DNA of 64,000 nucleotides from Leucaena leucocephala (Eukaryota; Streptophyta; Magnoliopsida; Fabales; Fabaceae): positions 17,693,001 through 17,757,000 of the forward strand of contig CM073515.1 of assembly GCA_037074615.1 (NCBI GenBank), in the 5' to 3' direction. The translations under genes were made by a program, and so were the position numbers. The notes under the pieces were generated by a model. It was given only the letters and a program-made list of their open reading frames with translations. It was not told where the DNA came from and did not search any database. Shown here one piece after another: positions 23,653 to 36,787 of this stretch (within the stretch, counting starts at the first letter, position 1; each line of letters starts with the position of its first letter).

Positions 23653-26430
23653 TGTAACACCTTACTTTTATAAGTCTTATAGACTATTTTGTAGTATTTA
23701 CAACCATTTTTATGATCATTGAAGTTCAATTTCAAAATCTGACAATTTTTAACTCACAGGTACTGTTCATATGATATTTCAAGATTAAACGACGAACTTT
23801 AAAAAATTATAAGTAATTCTAAAAAAATTAAAATGAAGTGGTTCAAAAGGCTACGTGAAACTAACATAACTAATTTTAAGAGAAAAATAAGTGTAAGACA
23901 AAATGTTCAGTAAGTAGAGATCTTATGTCAAAGATTACTGTTTATTTAATCAAAACTTTTAAAAATAGTTTTTGGTCCATAATTTTGAAAATTTTGTTCT
24001 CTTTATACAAACATCAAAATAAGGATTTCATGGTGTCAAAACAAAGTTTAGCATGTTAACTAAATATTGTTAAAATATCATACATTTATTTAATTATTTA
24101 CTAATTTTAATTACAACTCAAATGTCACTACCTCCTCAAGAGTTATTGTTCATAGTGACAAGTTTTTACAACTAACTTTACCAACATACATATACATATT
24201 TATCATGCTATATCTACTTAATTCTCTTCATGAATCTTCATATTCTTCAATCTTTGGTAACTTGCTGATATTGGGATGACATGGAGGGGATGAGATTTTG
24301 GGAGAAATCTCAGTAGTAAACGAAAACCATATAATGTATGAAACTATATTCTTTATGTTAATATGTGTACATTTAATGATCATGCTTGCATAATGATAAT
24401 TTACATGTTTCCATGTCTCTTAATTATAACATATGGCCATAGCATAAAAAGAAACATAGCATCACTTAATCATACATACTTCACATAATCAAAGTAAGCA
24501 AATATTACATAAAATAATCAAGCAACATAAGCATACAAATAGGTAAGTTTACTACCTTTATTCCTTGCTCTTCCTTTAACTTTTTTTTGTGGCATCTTGA
24601 TATGTGGTTGTCTTCTTTGAGTACACAATGAAAACCTAAACATCATATAATCATTAGTTTATCATACTCTCATTTAACTAATATTCAAGAGTATTGAACA
24701 TAATTACTAATTAAGATAATTTTTCTTAACTTTTAATTAATTGATGTCTTGACCCTACACAATTTGGCATTCTGAATCTATTTATGAGTTTAGAATTATT
24801 AAATTCTAGCTCTTTCATCAAATTTGGATATAATTGAAAAGAAGTATATAATATTTTTAAAAAATCTCATTTTGATTTGTTCTTCTACTTTATCCAACAC
24901 AATTTTTCATTTTAAAACTATTGGAAGCATCAAAATCATGAAATTCAAATTACTGTTCATACATGTGAACAATAATAAAGAAGACTTTAAAATTTTATCT
25001 TTCAATTATAATGTTTCCAAGGTTCCAAACCAATCCAATTTTATACAAAATCACAATTTAAGCTCAATAGAAGCATTAGATTATTGAAATTTAAACTCCT
25101 CCTTTCAATTATGCTCTTGGACGAAAAGTTTCAAGAAAATGCAAAGTCAAGAATATCAATTAAATTCAATATCTAACCATCCAAACTAACTTATATAAGT
25201 GTCATCTACTTAGTTCTAACTTCATTTTCTTCTTCCTTTTTTATTACACATTTCTGGACAGCAGCATATCATAGGGAATATCCCACTTTTCTTTCATTAA
25301 AATCTAGGTTTTATCATTCTAAAACACTTATAAATAAATTAGGAATGATTGCTTACCTTATGCTTTAACTTGCTTGATCACTAAGTGTCTTGAATTGCCT
25401 TTGCTTTAGTCATGTTTTCAAATAACAAGAGCTTCCGCAAGGGTTCTCCAAAGCCCACGGTTTTACACTAAAAGGAGTGATATTTATAGCAAATTTTTAA
25501 GGCTCCTTGGACTAATCTACCCCTCAAGTTCATAACAAGTATAAGCCCTTAATCTTGAATTTCATTGGTTACTTAATTTCTTAATTATCATTAACATAAT
25601 TCTTATATTATTTTATTATAATGTAACATGTGACCAAACTCTTCTCCTTACATTTAGCTTCCATATTGCATCTTGCACATGTTGTGGGTCCTACCATGTG
25701 CCACCTAGCCTTATGTCTTAGATTATTTTTATTTTCTTTTTTTATCCAAAAAATATCTAAAGTTGACTTGATCTCCAAGACTTGCTCTTGGCCTTGCATA
25801 TAAGCCATTATTGGGCCTTCCTTAGGTCCAATAGCTAATTGGCACAAATCCCAAGGCACTTTCTATACCAATATCCTTAAATTCCTCTAGATTTTTTTAA
25901 TAAATTCTATAAAGTTCTTTTAAGGGTTTTAACATTTTTAAAAATTTATTCTATTATAAAATAATTTTTTTACAAAATCTCATAATTTTTTGAGACTGAG
26001 AAGGCTTATTAAAAATTCCATACATTTTCTTTAAATCCTTTATCAGTGTCATATTTCACCTTAAATTCTCTAATTAATTCTAAATAACTCCTTTTTGAGT
26101 CTTGTCAGTTTCTTAAATTTTTGTATTAATTATAAGAATTTACTATAAAATTTCATTAGATTATGAGGTTTAGAAGATACTATCTAATCTCCAAACTTCA
26201 AAAATTAATATCAATTTATCGGGACCTTAAATCAAATTATGAGAGATATGCCTAACCTAAATTTTGTCATCTATTTATTATTAAAATTTGGGACTGGAAC
26301 ATTTTTGAGCAATTTTGGGCATTTTCTGACTCAACTTTCCATAATTATGCTTTTGCCCCTAAATTTGGCAAAATTACACTTTAGTCCTTAAAATTGCCAA
26401 ATTCTATTTTAATCCCTTTCAACCAAATTT
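23653..26430 (-). mobile_element. T-family LTR, truncated at its 5' end
   Basis: It starts on the plus strand with TGTAACACCTTACTTTTATA, the 3' end of the LTR on the minus strand. It follows the T order: a 'tactgttcatatgatatttc' block (23763), 'gagattttgggagaaatctc' (24292), 'aggagtgatatttatagc' (25473), 'ggcacaaatcccaaggcac' (25840) and 'tcgggacctt' (26219). It stops about 120 bases short of the expected 5' end, where the inverted LTR at 26431 begins. It is more diverged than the copies at 59-63 kb and contains no gene. Confidence 0.7.
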
Positions 26431-29400
26431 AAAATTCCAGACAGCAAATATTTATCTGATACTCTAAAACTTATCTGAAATTTTATCAGATTTCATAGAC
26501 TTAAGATATAAGTGGGCAAATTATAGGAAAGTATGCCCTACAGTGTCAGATGTCCTGGATCTGACAGAACTTTGAAAGAAGTTATGTATAAAAAGTTATT
26601 CATATATCAATAAATTTTGACAGGAGTTTGTTAACACCCGTGATCCGATAATGGAATTTATCAATATGTCAGCCTGGTTAGAATGAGATCAGATGACCAC
26701 ATATATAGGCTCATGATGACACCAAGGAGGGCCCAAAACCTAGGGTACCAGTTCATCAGTAGAAGGGGCCAGCGTCCAGAAAAAGTATGAAATTACGAAA
26801 ATGCCCCTGAATGCCCATATTGTATCAGTGATAGATGGAGGGTATTTTAGTCATCTGGGATAGGCTAAAAATGTGGCACATGGTATAAATATTATTAGTT
26901 GAGCCAGTATATGCCCTGAGGCAGTAAAAAGAGGGGTGAAATGACAATTATGCCCTTAGGGTTAATATAGTGCAAGAAAGGACACTAAGGGTATTTTGGT
27001 CATTTTCTAAGGAATGGATGGCAGATAAATCTTCAGTACAGTATGAGAAGTCTATACATTGATTTCCAGGACAGAATACATATCTTGGTATATTATAAAA
27101 AATTAGGAATAGAACACAGTCCAGTTGTTATGAAACTGCTCCGATCGGTACTGGATTGGACTGAAATTTTTCCAGAAGCTTCCTTACATGGGAATCACGC
27201 CACATACCCCTATTAGGTGTCCCATGAGATGTCCCACATGGTGTCATAATTATTCTTTTTAGAAAAAAATAAATCCAAGATTAAATATGAGCCATTGGAT
27301 CAAATAGTAACCAAATCAATCTTGGCCATTGATTTTTTATAAAATTTTCTATAAATACCCCCTCAATTCTGCATCCAAACTGTGGCCTCATGAACCTTGG
27401 GGAAACTATTGCAAAATGAAAATTCAAGCCAAGATAAGAAAGATTTAAGGTACCAAAGTTCAAGCAAGCTAGAGATTAAAGGTAAGCAATCTCTCCTAGC
27501 TTATTTTCCTTTGATTTGGGAGCTTGAACTTAGGGTTTTTATGGGGGAAAAGGTGAGTTTTCTCTAACGGGTGTTTCTGCCCAAAAACCTCAGATGAAAG
27601 GGGAAAGAAGAAATTAAAGTTAGAAACATATGATTGAAGCTTAAACAAGCTAGTTAAGTGGTTGGTTGTTGAATCAAGTTGATATTCTTGACTTTGCCAT
27701 AATAGAACCTGTTTGGTCTGCACTATTCATGAGGGAAGGAAATGTAATTTCAATGATTTAATGCTTCCATTGAGTTTGTATGATGATTTTGTGTTGGATT
27801 GGAAATGTTTTGAACCTTGAAAATATTAAAATTTCAAGATTGTAGTTTTTGGAATTCTTCATGGTACTGTTCACTTGCATGAACAGTGATTATAATTTTA
27901 TGATTTTGATGGTTCCAATGTTTTTAAAATGAAAATTTGTATGGAGTAAAGTGGAGAAACAAGTATAGGAAGCATTAGAATCAAAGTGAGAATTTTTAAA
28001 AGAATTGTATGCTTATGTTCAGTTCTATACAGCAGGCCATGAAGGAGCTGGAATTTCATGATTCTAAGCTCATAAATGGATTCAAAAGATAAAATTGTGT
28101 AGGTTAAAGTCAATATATCAATTGGTTCAAGGGCCAAGTGGATTAGTGAAGATTAGAGAAAGTTATGAGAATAAAGAGTGTAACAAGGTTAGTCTTGAAC
28201 ATGGTTGGAGTTCATGAGTCCTAATAAATTATGTGATGAATATTAATGTGTTTAGGACCTTGATACATCCAAGAAGATGTTGGGAAGTGATTGACATAAA
28301 GGCTTCATGGTTGCAAAGCTAGGGAGCAAGTGCTAAAGATCAAGAGGAAAGTTTAAGTACAAGGTAGTGGACTTATCTCTTTATGTGCTTGATGTGGTAT
28401 GCTTATGTGTTGACATGTATATGTTATATGAATGATGTTGTGACATGATAAATGATGTTGAATGTATTGTGAATAACATGTTTCCATGGCTATGCACTTT
28501 ATGTAAAAGTATATAGCATGATGGCATGTCACTAATCAAAGAAAGTTTAATGGAATTACATATCATGCAATAGCATTCATCTTGCACATTTAAGTGGTAA
28601 TGTTTGCTACTGATATTCCCTATAATATCAACCTCCCATAACCAACCAATTTAGGTCAAGAATGATGGAAAAGGTATGCATGGATAAGAGCTAAAGAATG
28701 AAAGAAAGGAAGTGAAGTATTGAGATCTTAGCATATGCTATAAATTGCCATGTATGTAAATGTCATGTAAGGTGTCTATTTATGTGATAAAACTATTTGA
28801 AATACTTATGGCATATGTACATGATGTATATGAATATTAAGAAGCTTATTTGATAGCTTATGCATGCTAGAACAATTATTGAAAGTAAAAGGAAGGAAAA
28901 TGAAATGGTAAAAACGTAGGTCCTAAAGCAGTTTTGTTGTGGCTTCAGTTTGACCTAGCAAATGAAGGAATTATTTCATAAAATTTTATGACCGTGTAGA
29001 AAATAAGTGAATAGGTAGAACATTTCATTTGGATGTTTATATCAAGAGAAATGAATTTCCAAAGTAAGGGACCATAATCTGTTTCCAGAGTTTTTGACCA
29101 AATGAACAGTAAACTTCAATGAATAAACTGTATTAATTGGATAATCATTTGGTCTGGAAATTATTTTTCCCTTAAATTTCAAGATGTTATATTCATGTAT
29201 ATTTTTGAACCACTTAATTTCAATTTGTCTAGAATTAATTATGATTTTTTGAAGTTCGTTGTATAATCTAGAATACCATATGAACAGTAACCTAAGAAAG
29301 AGTAAAATTCCATATTTGGTTAATGGACTTCGAAGGTCTTGTAAGTGGTTCTAAATGCTACTGAATGGTCTCTAAGATGTATAAAAGTAAGGATATTACA
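26431..29400 (+). mobile_element. T-family LTR in opposite (plus) orientation, 5' truncated
   Basis: Reverse-complement match to 1594-4350 and to 59566-62500. Landmarks include 'ctatacattgatttccagga' (27051), 'tttctataaataccccctc' (27345) and the end 'aaagtaaggatattaca' at 29400. It lacks roughly the first 400 bases of the LTR. With the preceding copy it forms a large head-to-head inverted repeat. Confidence 0.75.
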
Positions 29401-31092
29401 CTCACCATCCACGAAAACTTTATATCTTCTTCGTGCTGTTATACTCCTTTTTACCATAATCAACTTAATCAGATTTGAAGTTTGCTTCTTTCTGTTACTT
29501 ACTTCTATGCATGCATCTAATTGTTTATGGATGACTCACTGTATTGAACTTGTGAGTAGTGTCCATTTCTTTCATAAGTCTTCCAGAAATTTAATGCAAT
29601 TTTGGGGTCTTTGTCGTATATTATACTTCTCATTATGTATCTTTTATCATGCATCTTTTCTTGTGTATTGCATATTTCTCATTACACATTATGAATCTTT
29701 CATGACACTTTTCTCTTCGTATTTCCAGCATACTCTTTGACATATAGCTTTATTAGCTTATGGGGAGAATCTTACTCTTAAGCCTTTCTAACCTCTTCCT
29801 AATATAAAATTGTAACTTAAATATTTTCTTTTAGATCCTCTTTGGTTGAATTTGACATAAGGGTTCTAATCCCTCACATTTTTCTAACTCTTCCTGACTT
29901 TTCATAACTTTTCTCATTATATTTAAAATACTTTCTAAATATCTCTTTCTTTCTTTCTATATAGTTCTTCGGTTTGGAATTGATACAAAGGGTACTAAAG
30001 TCCCTTATTTTCTCTCTCTATTGAGCACTTATACTTTCTCTGCTTATACTATTCTTTCTTTTTATTATGCTAGCTAGCAATATTCTTTCTCATTATTCTA
30101 GAATATCTTTTTAACTTTGTGACTCAACACTATACTTCCCAGTGGGTTACCCATCTCTGTACTTCTCTGGCCTAAGCACCTTTCAGTTAACTGTACTATT
30201 GGACTAGGACTAGGTTACTATTTATATGGCTAAGCCCTAGCATACTCTTTCTCATATAACTGTGTTCTAACTTTACTCTACCTTATACCCTTTTCTTTAG
30301 GTCTCTTTGGCCTTTCAATCTCTTCATCCTTATATAGAGGATCTATCTACTCATACTTGTCTATTATTAAGACATATGAGATTCTCTTTTCTGTTCCTCA
30401 GGCATACTCTTATAATCTTTTGAATACTAGCACTCATATTTATACTTGGACTCCTCCTTCATTTAAGAGAAATTAAGTTTAGTCTAGTCACTAACTGGGA
30501 AATACTATAGATACTCTCTCTATATGAGTTAGTCAACACCTTGTCATTAGTCATTGTCTTATCAGGAAGATATCAAGTTATCTTATCCTTTTTTTTCATG
30601 ACTCACATTATCCTATCCTTAGGTTAGGTTATTTTATGATTTCCCTAAGCCTTTTCAGGAACTATTAGATTCTGGGATATCACTCCCTTGTGAATCATGT
30701 TAGGGTCAACTGCGATTCTTCTAAAATATTTCAACCAATAAACTAGATTATAGGGTAATTACTCCATTTAGTTCATAATTCATTAGATAATTCTCTAGCA
30801 CTATATTCTATAGACTATTTTACTTATCAAGACTGCACTTAACTTCTCTCTTACTCAAAATGCTTTTCAACTTTCTTTTGTTCTTATGGCTTGCTGTGGG
30901 CTGTTGCCATATGTAATTGTGGCCTAGCCATCTGCAAACATAACTAAAAGGTGTAGAGCAAACATACCAGATATAGGGTAGCTTTACTATGTACATGCCG
31001 AACATTATCATTTAAATATGCATAAGGTACTATAACCCTTAATACAGTGGGAATAATCGCAGAGAACTAACAGGAAGATTCAATTGCCCTAT
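29401..31092 (-). mobile_element. Decayed internal region of a T-family element, and flank
   Basis: It resembles the internal sequence at 62917-64000: 'cttgtgagtagtgtccatttctttcat' near 29548 against 63166, and 'acataagggttcta' near 29856 against 63931. It carries no long coding frame, so the polyprotein here is destroyed. The last ~250 bases before 31093 are of uncertain origin. Confidence 0.55.
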
Positions 31093-32555
31093 TGATGAGG
31101 GTGAGCGGATTGTCATGGTCCGATCCATCAAAATAAAGTTAATTGCGCCCAATATAATATAGTATAAGGCACAACCCTATATCATTCTTCTCGAGGAGCC
31201 TTTTATTTGGAAACCTAGCAAATTGGATATCAAAATCAATGAAAAACCTGAGTAGGGATAAAATAGTTTTGGGAGTTTTAGTGATTAATGCAATAAAAGT
31301 AGGGTGCATAAAAGTAAATCTTTCTGAATTTTTGATTAAGATGAAAACGAGTTGGTTTGTTTGAGAAACATGTTATGAAAGACTATTGATGATGAAAACG
31401 TATCTATCCTTGCTCTCACGTTAAAATTGGAGTTTTGAAATCACTAAGTTTAAAAGATAATCTCAATTAATCGATTGAGTCCAGAACCCTAATTTTCCTT
31501 AAACCCCTTTGATCAAAGCTCGTTTAAGAACTATTAGCAAATTGTTAGAAACCACTTAGTGTGTAAGTTGAATTGGATGATGAAAACGCCTTTGAATGGT
31601 CATCAATCGAAAACCTTAGATTTTAATCATTTGAATTAATTAACAACGATCGTTGGTAATAACCCAACTTTCTTAAAATTAAAACTGAAATATTCTATTA
31701 AAAAGCAAATGTTCAAATCATACTAATTCAATTACAAAGTCTAATATGAGAATGATTAATCGTTATTCAAAACTTGCTTATAAAATGAAAACCCTAGCAG
31801 TAATCATAACATGAGAAGATGCAAATTAGAATAGTAGAAACTCTCCATTTTAGTCCATGAGCTCAAGATATCAGATTTATCACTAAGAGACTACAGATTT
31901 AGCCTCTCATAACTCCTGTTGTACTGTTATGAAGAAATGATGGGAAGATGGTAGATTGATAGTGTAGAGATGTGGAGAAGTCTGTGGAAAGGTGTAGAAT
32001 GATGGAAGATCTGGAAAAAGTGATCAAAGAGCACTAGAGTACTACTTCTTGGCCTAATCAGGTTAAAAACCAGCCTCCCCCCTTTGACAGCAGCCTTCCT
32101 CTGCTTTTATTTCTATATGACCTAATTCAAAACGCGTAGTTTCAGCGAATTTGCATTTTAGTTGTGACCAGATCCATATTTTGGTCACGACCTGTAAACA
32201 CTGAGAGACTTTCAGAAGAATCAAGGTTGCGATCGGCGGACTCTTTGTTCGCGACTGAAAGGTGCAGGAGCATGATTTCACTTTCATTGACTTGTGATTT
32301 CTTTCCTGGTCCTTACTCTCTTCCAAAATACCTACAATCCAACATAAAAGCTCATTGTAAAAGTTTAAATTAGTAAATAGTAGAATATATGCAGTTTGAA
32401 AGAGCTAATTTACCATTTTACCCTTTAATTAGCACATTGCCACACACAATCATGTATTACCACAAAAGTACAATTTAAGGCATAAAATAAATGATAAAGT
32501 TGTTATAAAACTCTTAAAAATATCACCAAAATCATATACAAAATGTATCTTATCA
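31093..32555 (-). mobile_element. 3' LTR of E-family (Athila/Tat-like) element, 1463 bp
   Basis: On the plus strand it runs from TGATGAGG to CTTATCA; on the element strand it is TGATAAGATACATTTTG...CTCATCA, so the ends form a short inverted repeat TGATAAG/CTTATCA. It matches 56331-57372 and 5507-6955. A purine-rich tract adjoins on the element's internal side, which makes it the 3' LTR. GTCGTGAC/GTCGCGAC-like motifs cluster at 32160-32262. Confidence 0.8.
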
Positions 32556-32570
32556 ATTCTCCCACACTTG
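32556..32570 (-). other. Polypurine tract of the E-family element
   Basis: The minus strand reads CAAGTGTGGGAGAAT immediately before the LTR start TGATAAG. This is the expected priming site for plus-strand DNA synthesis. The K-family copia complex begins directly after it. Confidence 0.7.
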
Positions 32571-34317
32571 TGTAAGGAACTGGAAGACACGCAGCAGAAA
32601 TTAACTTAAAAATTTTTCTATTCCCTGCCAGGATCTACCGTATGTGTTTAAGTCAAGTGGAAAGAAGTATTACCCTCATTATTCAATTGCAAATTTCTTA
32701 GCTTCTGGTTGTGACATCCATAGCTTCTCTTCGCGCCTCGTGATCTCTTCTCGATTGCAAGAAGTCAACGACTCAGGTCGGCTTCCTCTACTGGTATCCA
32801 CACGAACAGCGTTCCAACCATGAACGACGTGCTAGCGCCTCCTGTCCCTCCAAGGCTTACTCAAGAATTCGTCCTCTCCGTCTCTATTTCAGCAGTTTCT
32901 TATCTGCAAACCTTTTACGGATTCTCGTTCACACTTTTTTTCTGTCCCAATCGTAGCTCCTAAATATCATACACATAGGATGTTATGCGTGCTACCACAG
33001 ACTTGAATTTTTGGAATTAATCTTATATTAATTCTGAAATTAATACAATATCATATATTGTATAATTTGATAAGAAACTAATTAAATAAATAGTATTTGT
33101 ATTAAATCCGTCCCACATATTTAATTCACCCATTTATTTAATATAAAATAAAGATAAGGTGGAATCACATTTGATTTATTCTCATAAATCAAATTTGAGA
33201 TATCATATCAATTTGAATTTTAAATTCAAATGTGATAGAGATTTAATTTTATCCTTATAAATTAAATCTTGTAAATATCTCTTATATGAGATATCATATC
33301 AATTTGAATTTCAAATTCAAATGTGATAGAGATTTAATTTATCCTTATAAATTAAATCTTGTAAATATCTCTTATATATAATATATATACGAATATAAAT
33401 ATAAATAAATATATCAATCCACCCTGGATCATTCATTGAATCTGGACATGTCTTAGATTCAATGAATATGGACATCATAGCTCATGTTGGGCTATTTTAT
33501 GTGTGACCTTGTAGGCCCATATAAAGTTGACAGTGGGCCATTTACTATACTGACCCACAAGTCGCAAGCGGTCTCTAGCAAGACATCACGACTACCCAAA
33601 TCATATGAGGATCGATGAGTGTAACCTTTATACAAACATATCATGTCCCTTTCATCACACGATATTTTGGTCATGGATGAGGCATGGAGAATGTCATCCT
33701 CCTATTCCTGACAGTTACTTTTTCGATCCCTGAGTAGTCTGACTATATAAATGGAACTACCTTTCCATTACAGTATGGCCATACATTTCTCAGACTCACT
33801 CATCGAGGGGCCCAGCAATATCTCTCTACGAATATGAGGGACAAATTCCATCTTGACCATTCATATTCCTCCGCACGGAAAACCACTAAGCCCGAGCATA
33901 GTCTTTATGATTACTCAGTCAAAAGTGACTTTTGACTAGGTCAAAGCTGAGCGTTTGTCATGTAGGAATCCATGATGATCTCAGGTCAAAGGGCATAGTG
34001 ACATGGTTTGTATATGAGAGAAGCTTATGACTTAACCCATACAGCTCTCTCATAGCGAGTCGGTCCAACACCTTGTACTCTTATATATGCCTATGACTTT
34101 AATTTATATCTCTATACATCTTCAAAGTCATACTGGTCTTATTTCATCTCTGCTCCCGCACAGATGACTGACCAGGTACATTTAGGATAAGATCATGAGT
34201 TATCCAAGGATGGTCATCACAGTAAACATGCAAATAATATGATAACACAATTAATAAATTCATAAATCAACAATGTTCATAAGACAATGATTGGCCCCTA
34301 GGGCACAATTTCCAACA
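32571..34317 (-). mobile_element. 3' LTR of Ty1/copia family K, 1747 bp
   Basis: On the plus strand it runs from TGTAAGGAACTGG to AATTTCCAACA, that is TGTTGGAAATTGTG...CCTTACA on the element strand with canonical TG...CA ends. It matches four other LTRs at 36788, 39347, 44483 and 48388. It holds two copies of a ~91-bp AT-rich repeat near 33180-33370. Confidence 0.9.
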
Positions 34318-34331
34318 ACCTCCCACTTGTA
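34318..34331 (-). other. Polypurine tract of the K-family copia element
   Basis: The minus strand reads CAAGTGGGAGGT directly before TGTTGGAAATT. This is the usual plant Ty1/copia arrangement and identifies the LTR at 32571 as the 3' LTR. Confidence 0.85.
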
Positions 34332-36787
34332 CTAGGTACAATCATTAATTTGACTAATTCCCATTGACCTAACATGACGATCATGCTTTTCCTGCACAAG
34401 CGACTTTGTTAGAGGATCAGCAATATTATCTTCTCCTGCTACTTTGCATATTTTTATATCACCTCTATCGTTGATTTCTCTAATGAGATAAAATCGCCTG
34501 AGCATATGCTTGGTCCTTTGATGTGATCTAGTCTCTTTGGCTTGTGTAATGGCACCGCTATTGTCACATAGCAAAGTTATTAGATATGAGATGGTAGGTA
34601 TCACCCCTAGTTCTGTGATAAACTTCCTGATCTAAATGGCTTCCTTAGTTGCATCAGATGCTACTATGTACTCAGCTTCCATTGCAGAATCTGCTACAGT
34701 GCCTTGCTTAGAGCTCTTCCAGCTTACTGCTCCATTATTGAGGAGGAATATATATCCAGACTATAATTTTTGGTCATCCTGGTCAGTTTGGAAACTCACA
34801 TCTGTGTAACCAGTTACATAGAGTTCATCATCCAATCCACCATAGACCAAAAATAAGTCCTTAGTCCTTCTTAAATACTTAAGGATATTCTTGACAGCAT
34901 TCCAATGGCCCTCACCAGGGTCCAGTTGATATCTTCTAGTCATACTTAAGGCAAATGAGACATCCGGTCGAGTACATAACATAGCCTACATGATAGATCA
35001 TATGGCCGAGGCATATGGAACTTTACTCATGCGACCTCGCTGATCAGATGTACTAGGACACAAATCTTTACTGAGGTGAATACCATGAGACATGGGTATG
35101 AAACCCCTCTTTGATTCGTGCATACTGAACCTATGTAGTATTTTGTCTATGTATGTACTCTGACTGAGTCCTAGAAGTCTTTTAGATCTATCTCTATATA
35201 TCCTGATTCCTAGGATATAGGTGGCTTCACTCAAGTCTTTCATCGAGAAAGACTTTCCTAACCAAGACTTGACAATCTGCAAGGTAGGAATGTCATTTCC
35301 AATAAGTAGGATGTCATTGACATAGAGTACCAAAAATACAACTATGCTCCCACTAACCTTCTTGTACACACAAGGTTCATCAATATTTTGAAGAAATCCA
35401 AACTCTTTGACTACTTCATCAAAACGATGATTCCAACTCCGAGAGGCTTGCTTCAGTCCATAAACAGATTTTTAAAACTTGCACACTTTACCAGAGTCCT
35501 CAGAACGCACAAACCCTTCAGGTTGTGTTATGTACACATCCTCAAGGAGCTTTCCATTAAGGAAGGGTGTCTTGACGTCCATCTGCCATATTTCATAGTC
35601 AAAATATGCTACTATGGCAAAGAGGATTATGATTGATTTGTCCATTGCAACTGAGGAAAAGGTCTCATTATAGTCCATACCATGAGTTTGAGTAAATCCT
35701 TTTGCAACCAGTCATGCCTTGAAGACATTTACATTGCCATCCATATCACTTTTCTCCTTAAAAACCCACTTGCACCTGACAATTTTTACACCTTCAGGCG
35801 AGTCGACTAAGGTCCAAACCTTATTATCGTACATGGATTGCATCTCAGACTTTATGGCATTAAGCCATTTTTTAGAGTTTGGTCCCACTATAGCTTCTCG
35901 ATAGATAGTCGGCTCATTATGCTCAATGAGCAACACATCACGACTATCAAAAATCAAAAATCCATATCTCTGACGCTGAAGTCGTGTCCTATTAGATTTT
36001 CGTGGACCTTGCGTGACTTGAGGAGTCTCAACAACTTGTTGTGAGTCTTCTTTATTTTCCATCTGCAGTTTTGTGGTGTCTTGTGCCTCTCAAACTTCTT
36101 TGAGGTGTACCTTTCTCCCTCTGGTTCTTTTAGAGATAAATTCTTGTTCGAGAAAGATACTATTTCTGACAATAAACACTTTATTATCAGCAGAGTTGTA
36201 GACGTAATATCCCTTGGTTTCCTTAGGATATCCCACAAAAAGGTACTTTAAGGATTTGGGCACTAATTTGTCTGAGGCTTGTTGCTTAACATAGACCTCG
36301 CATCCCCAAATCTTGAGGAAAGACAAACTAGGTGTCCTCCCAGTCGATATCTCATACGGAGTCTTTTCAATTGCCTTAGATGGAACACGATTGAGTGTTG
36401 TGAACGCAGCTGTCTCTAGTGCATAGCCCTAAAAGGAGGGTGAAAGATCTATTTGACTCATCATAGATCGAACCATATCTAATAGTGTTCGATTCCTCCG
36501 TTCAGAAATGCCATTCTATTGTGGTGACCCTAGAGGAGTCAATTATGAGACTATCCCACAACTCCTAAGATGATCAATGAACTGTTGGCTCAAATATTCA
36601 CCACCCTGATCAGATCGAAGGGCTTTAATTGTTTTGCCAAGCTGGTTTTGTACTTCATTTTGAAATATTTTGAACATTTCAAAAGATCTAGATTTATGCT
36701 TTATCAGATAGATGTACCTATATCTGCTAAAATCATCTATGAATGTTATGAAGTATGAATAACCTCCTCTAGCATTTGTGTTCATCA
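34332..36787 (-). pseudogene. Ty1/copia pol remnant: integrase end, reverse transcriptase, RNase H
   Basis: Minus-strand fragments in order give the polyprotein. 36543-36788 is the integrase core (FITFIDDFSRY, RSDQGGEYLS). 36090-36326 is the integrase C-terminal part (LKYLFVGYPKETKGYYVY). 35712-36062 leads into reverse transcriptase (KWLNAIKSEMQSM, CKWVFKEK). 35472-35678 carries QMDVKTPFLNGKL...YITQPEGF. 34998-35369 holds the active-site region, here LYVNDILLIGND, so the usual YVDD has Asn for the first catalytic Asp. 34761-34982 is TRPDVSFALSM...KYLRRTKDL. 34332-34604 is RNase H (LCDNSGAITQAKE, NIADPLTKSL). Stops and frameshifts separate the pieces, so the element is dead. A foreign solo LTR cuts the integrase at 36788. 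Confidence 0.95.

Noticed and set aside
29345..29740. 131-codon plus-strand frame
   Set aside because: It spans the LTR end and decayed T internal region, is rich in Phe/Leu/Ser, and is antisense to the element.
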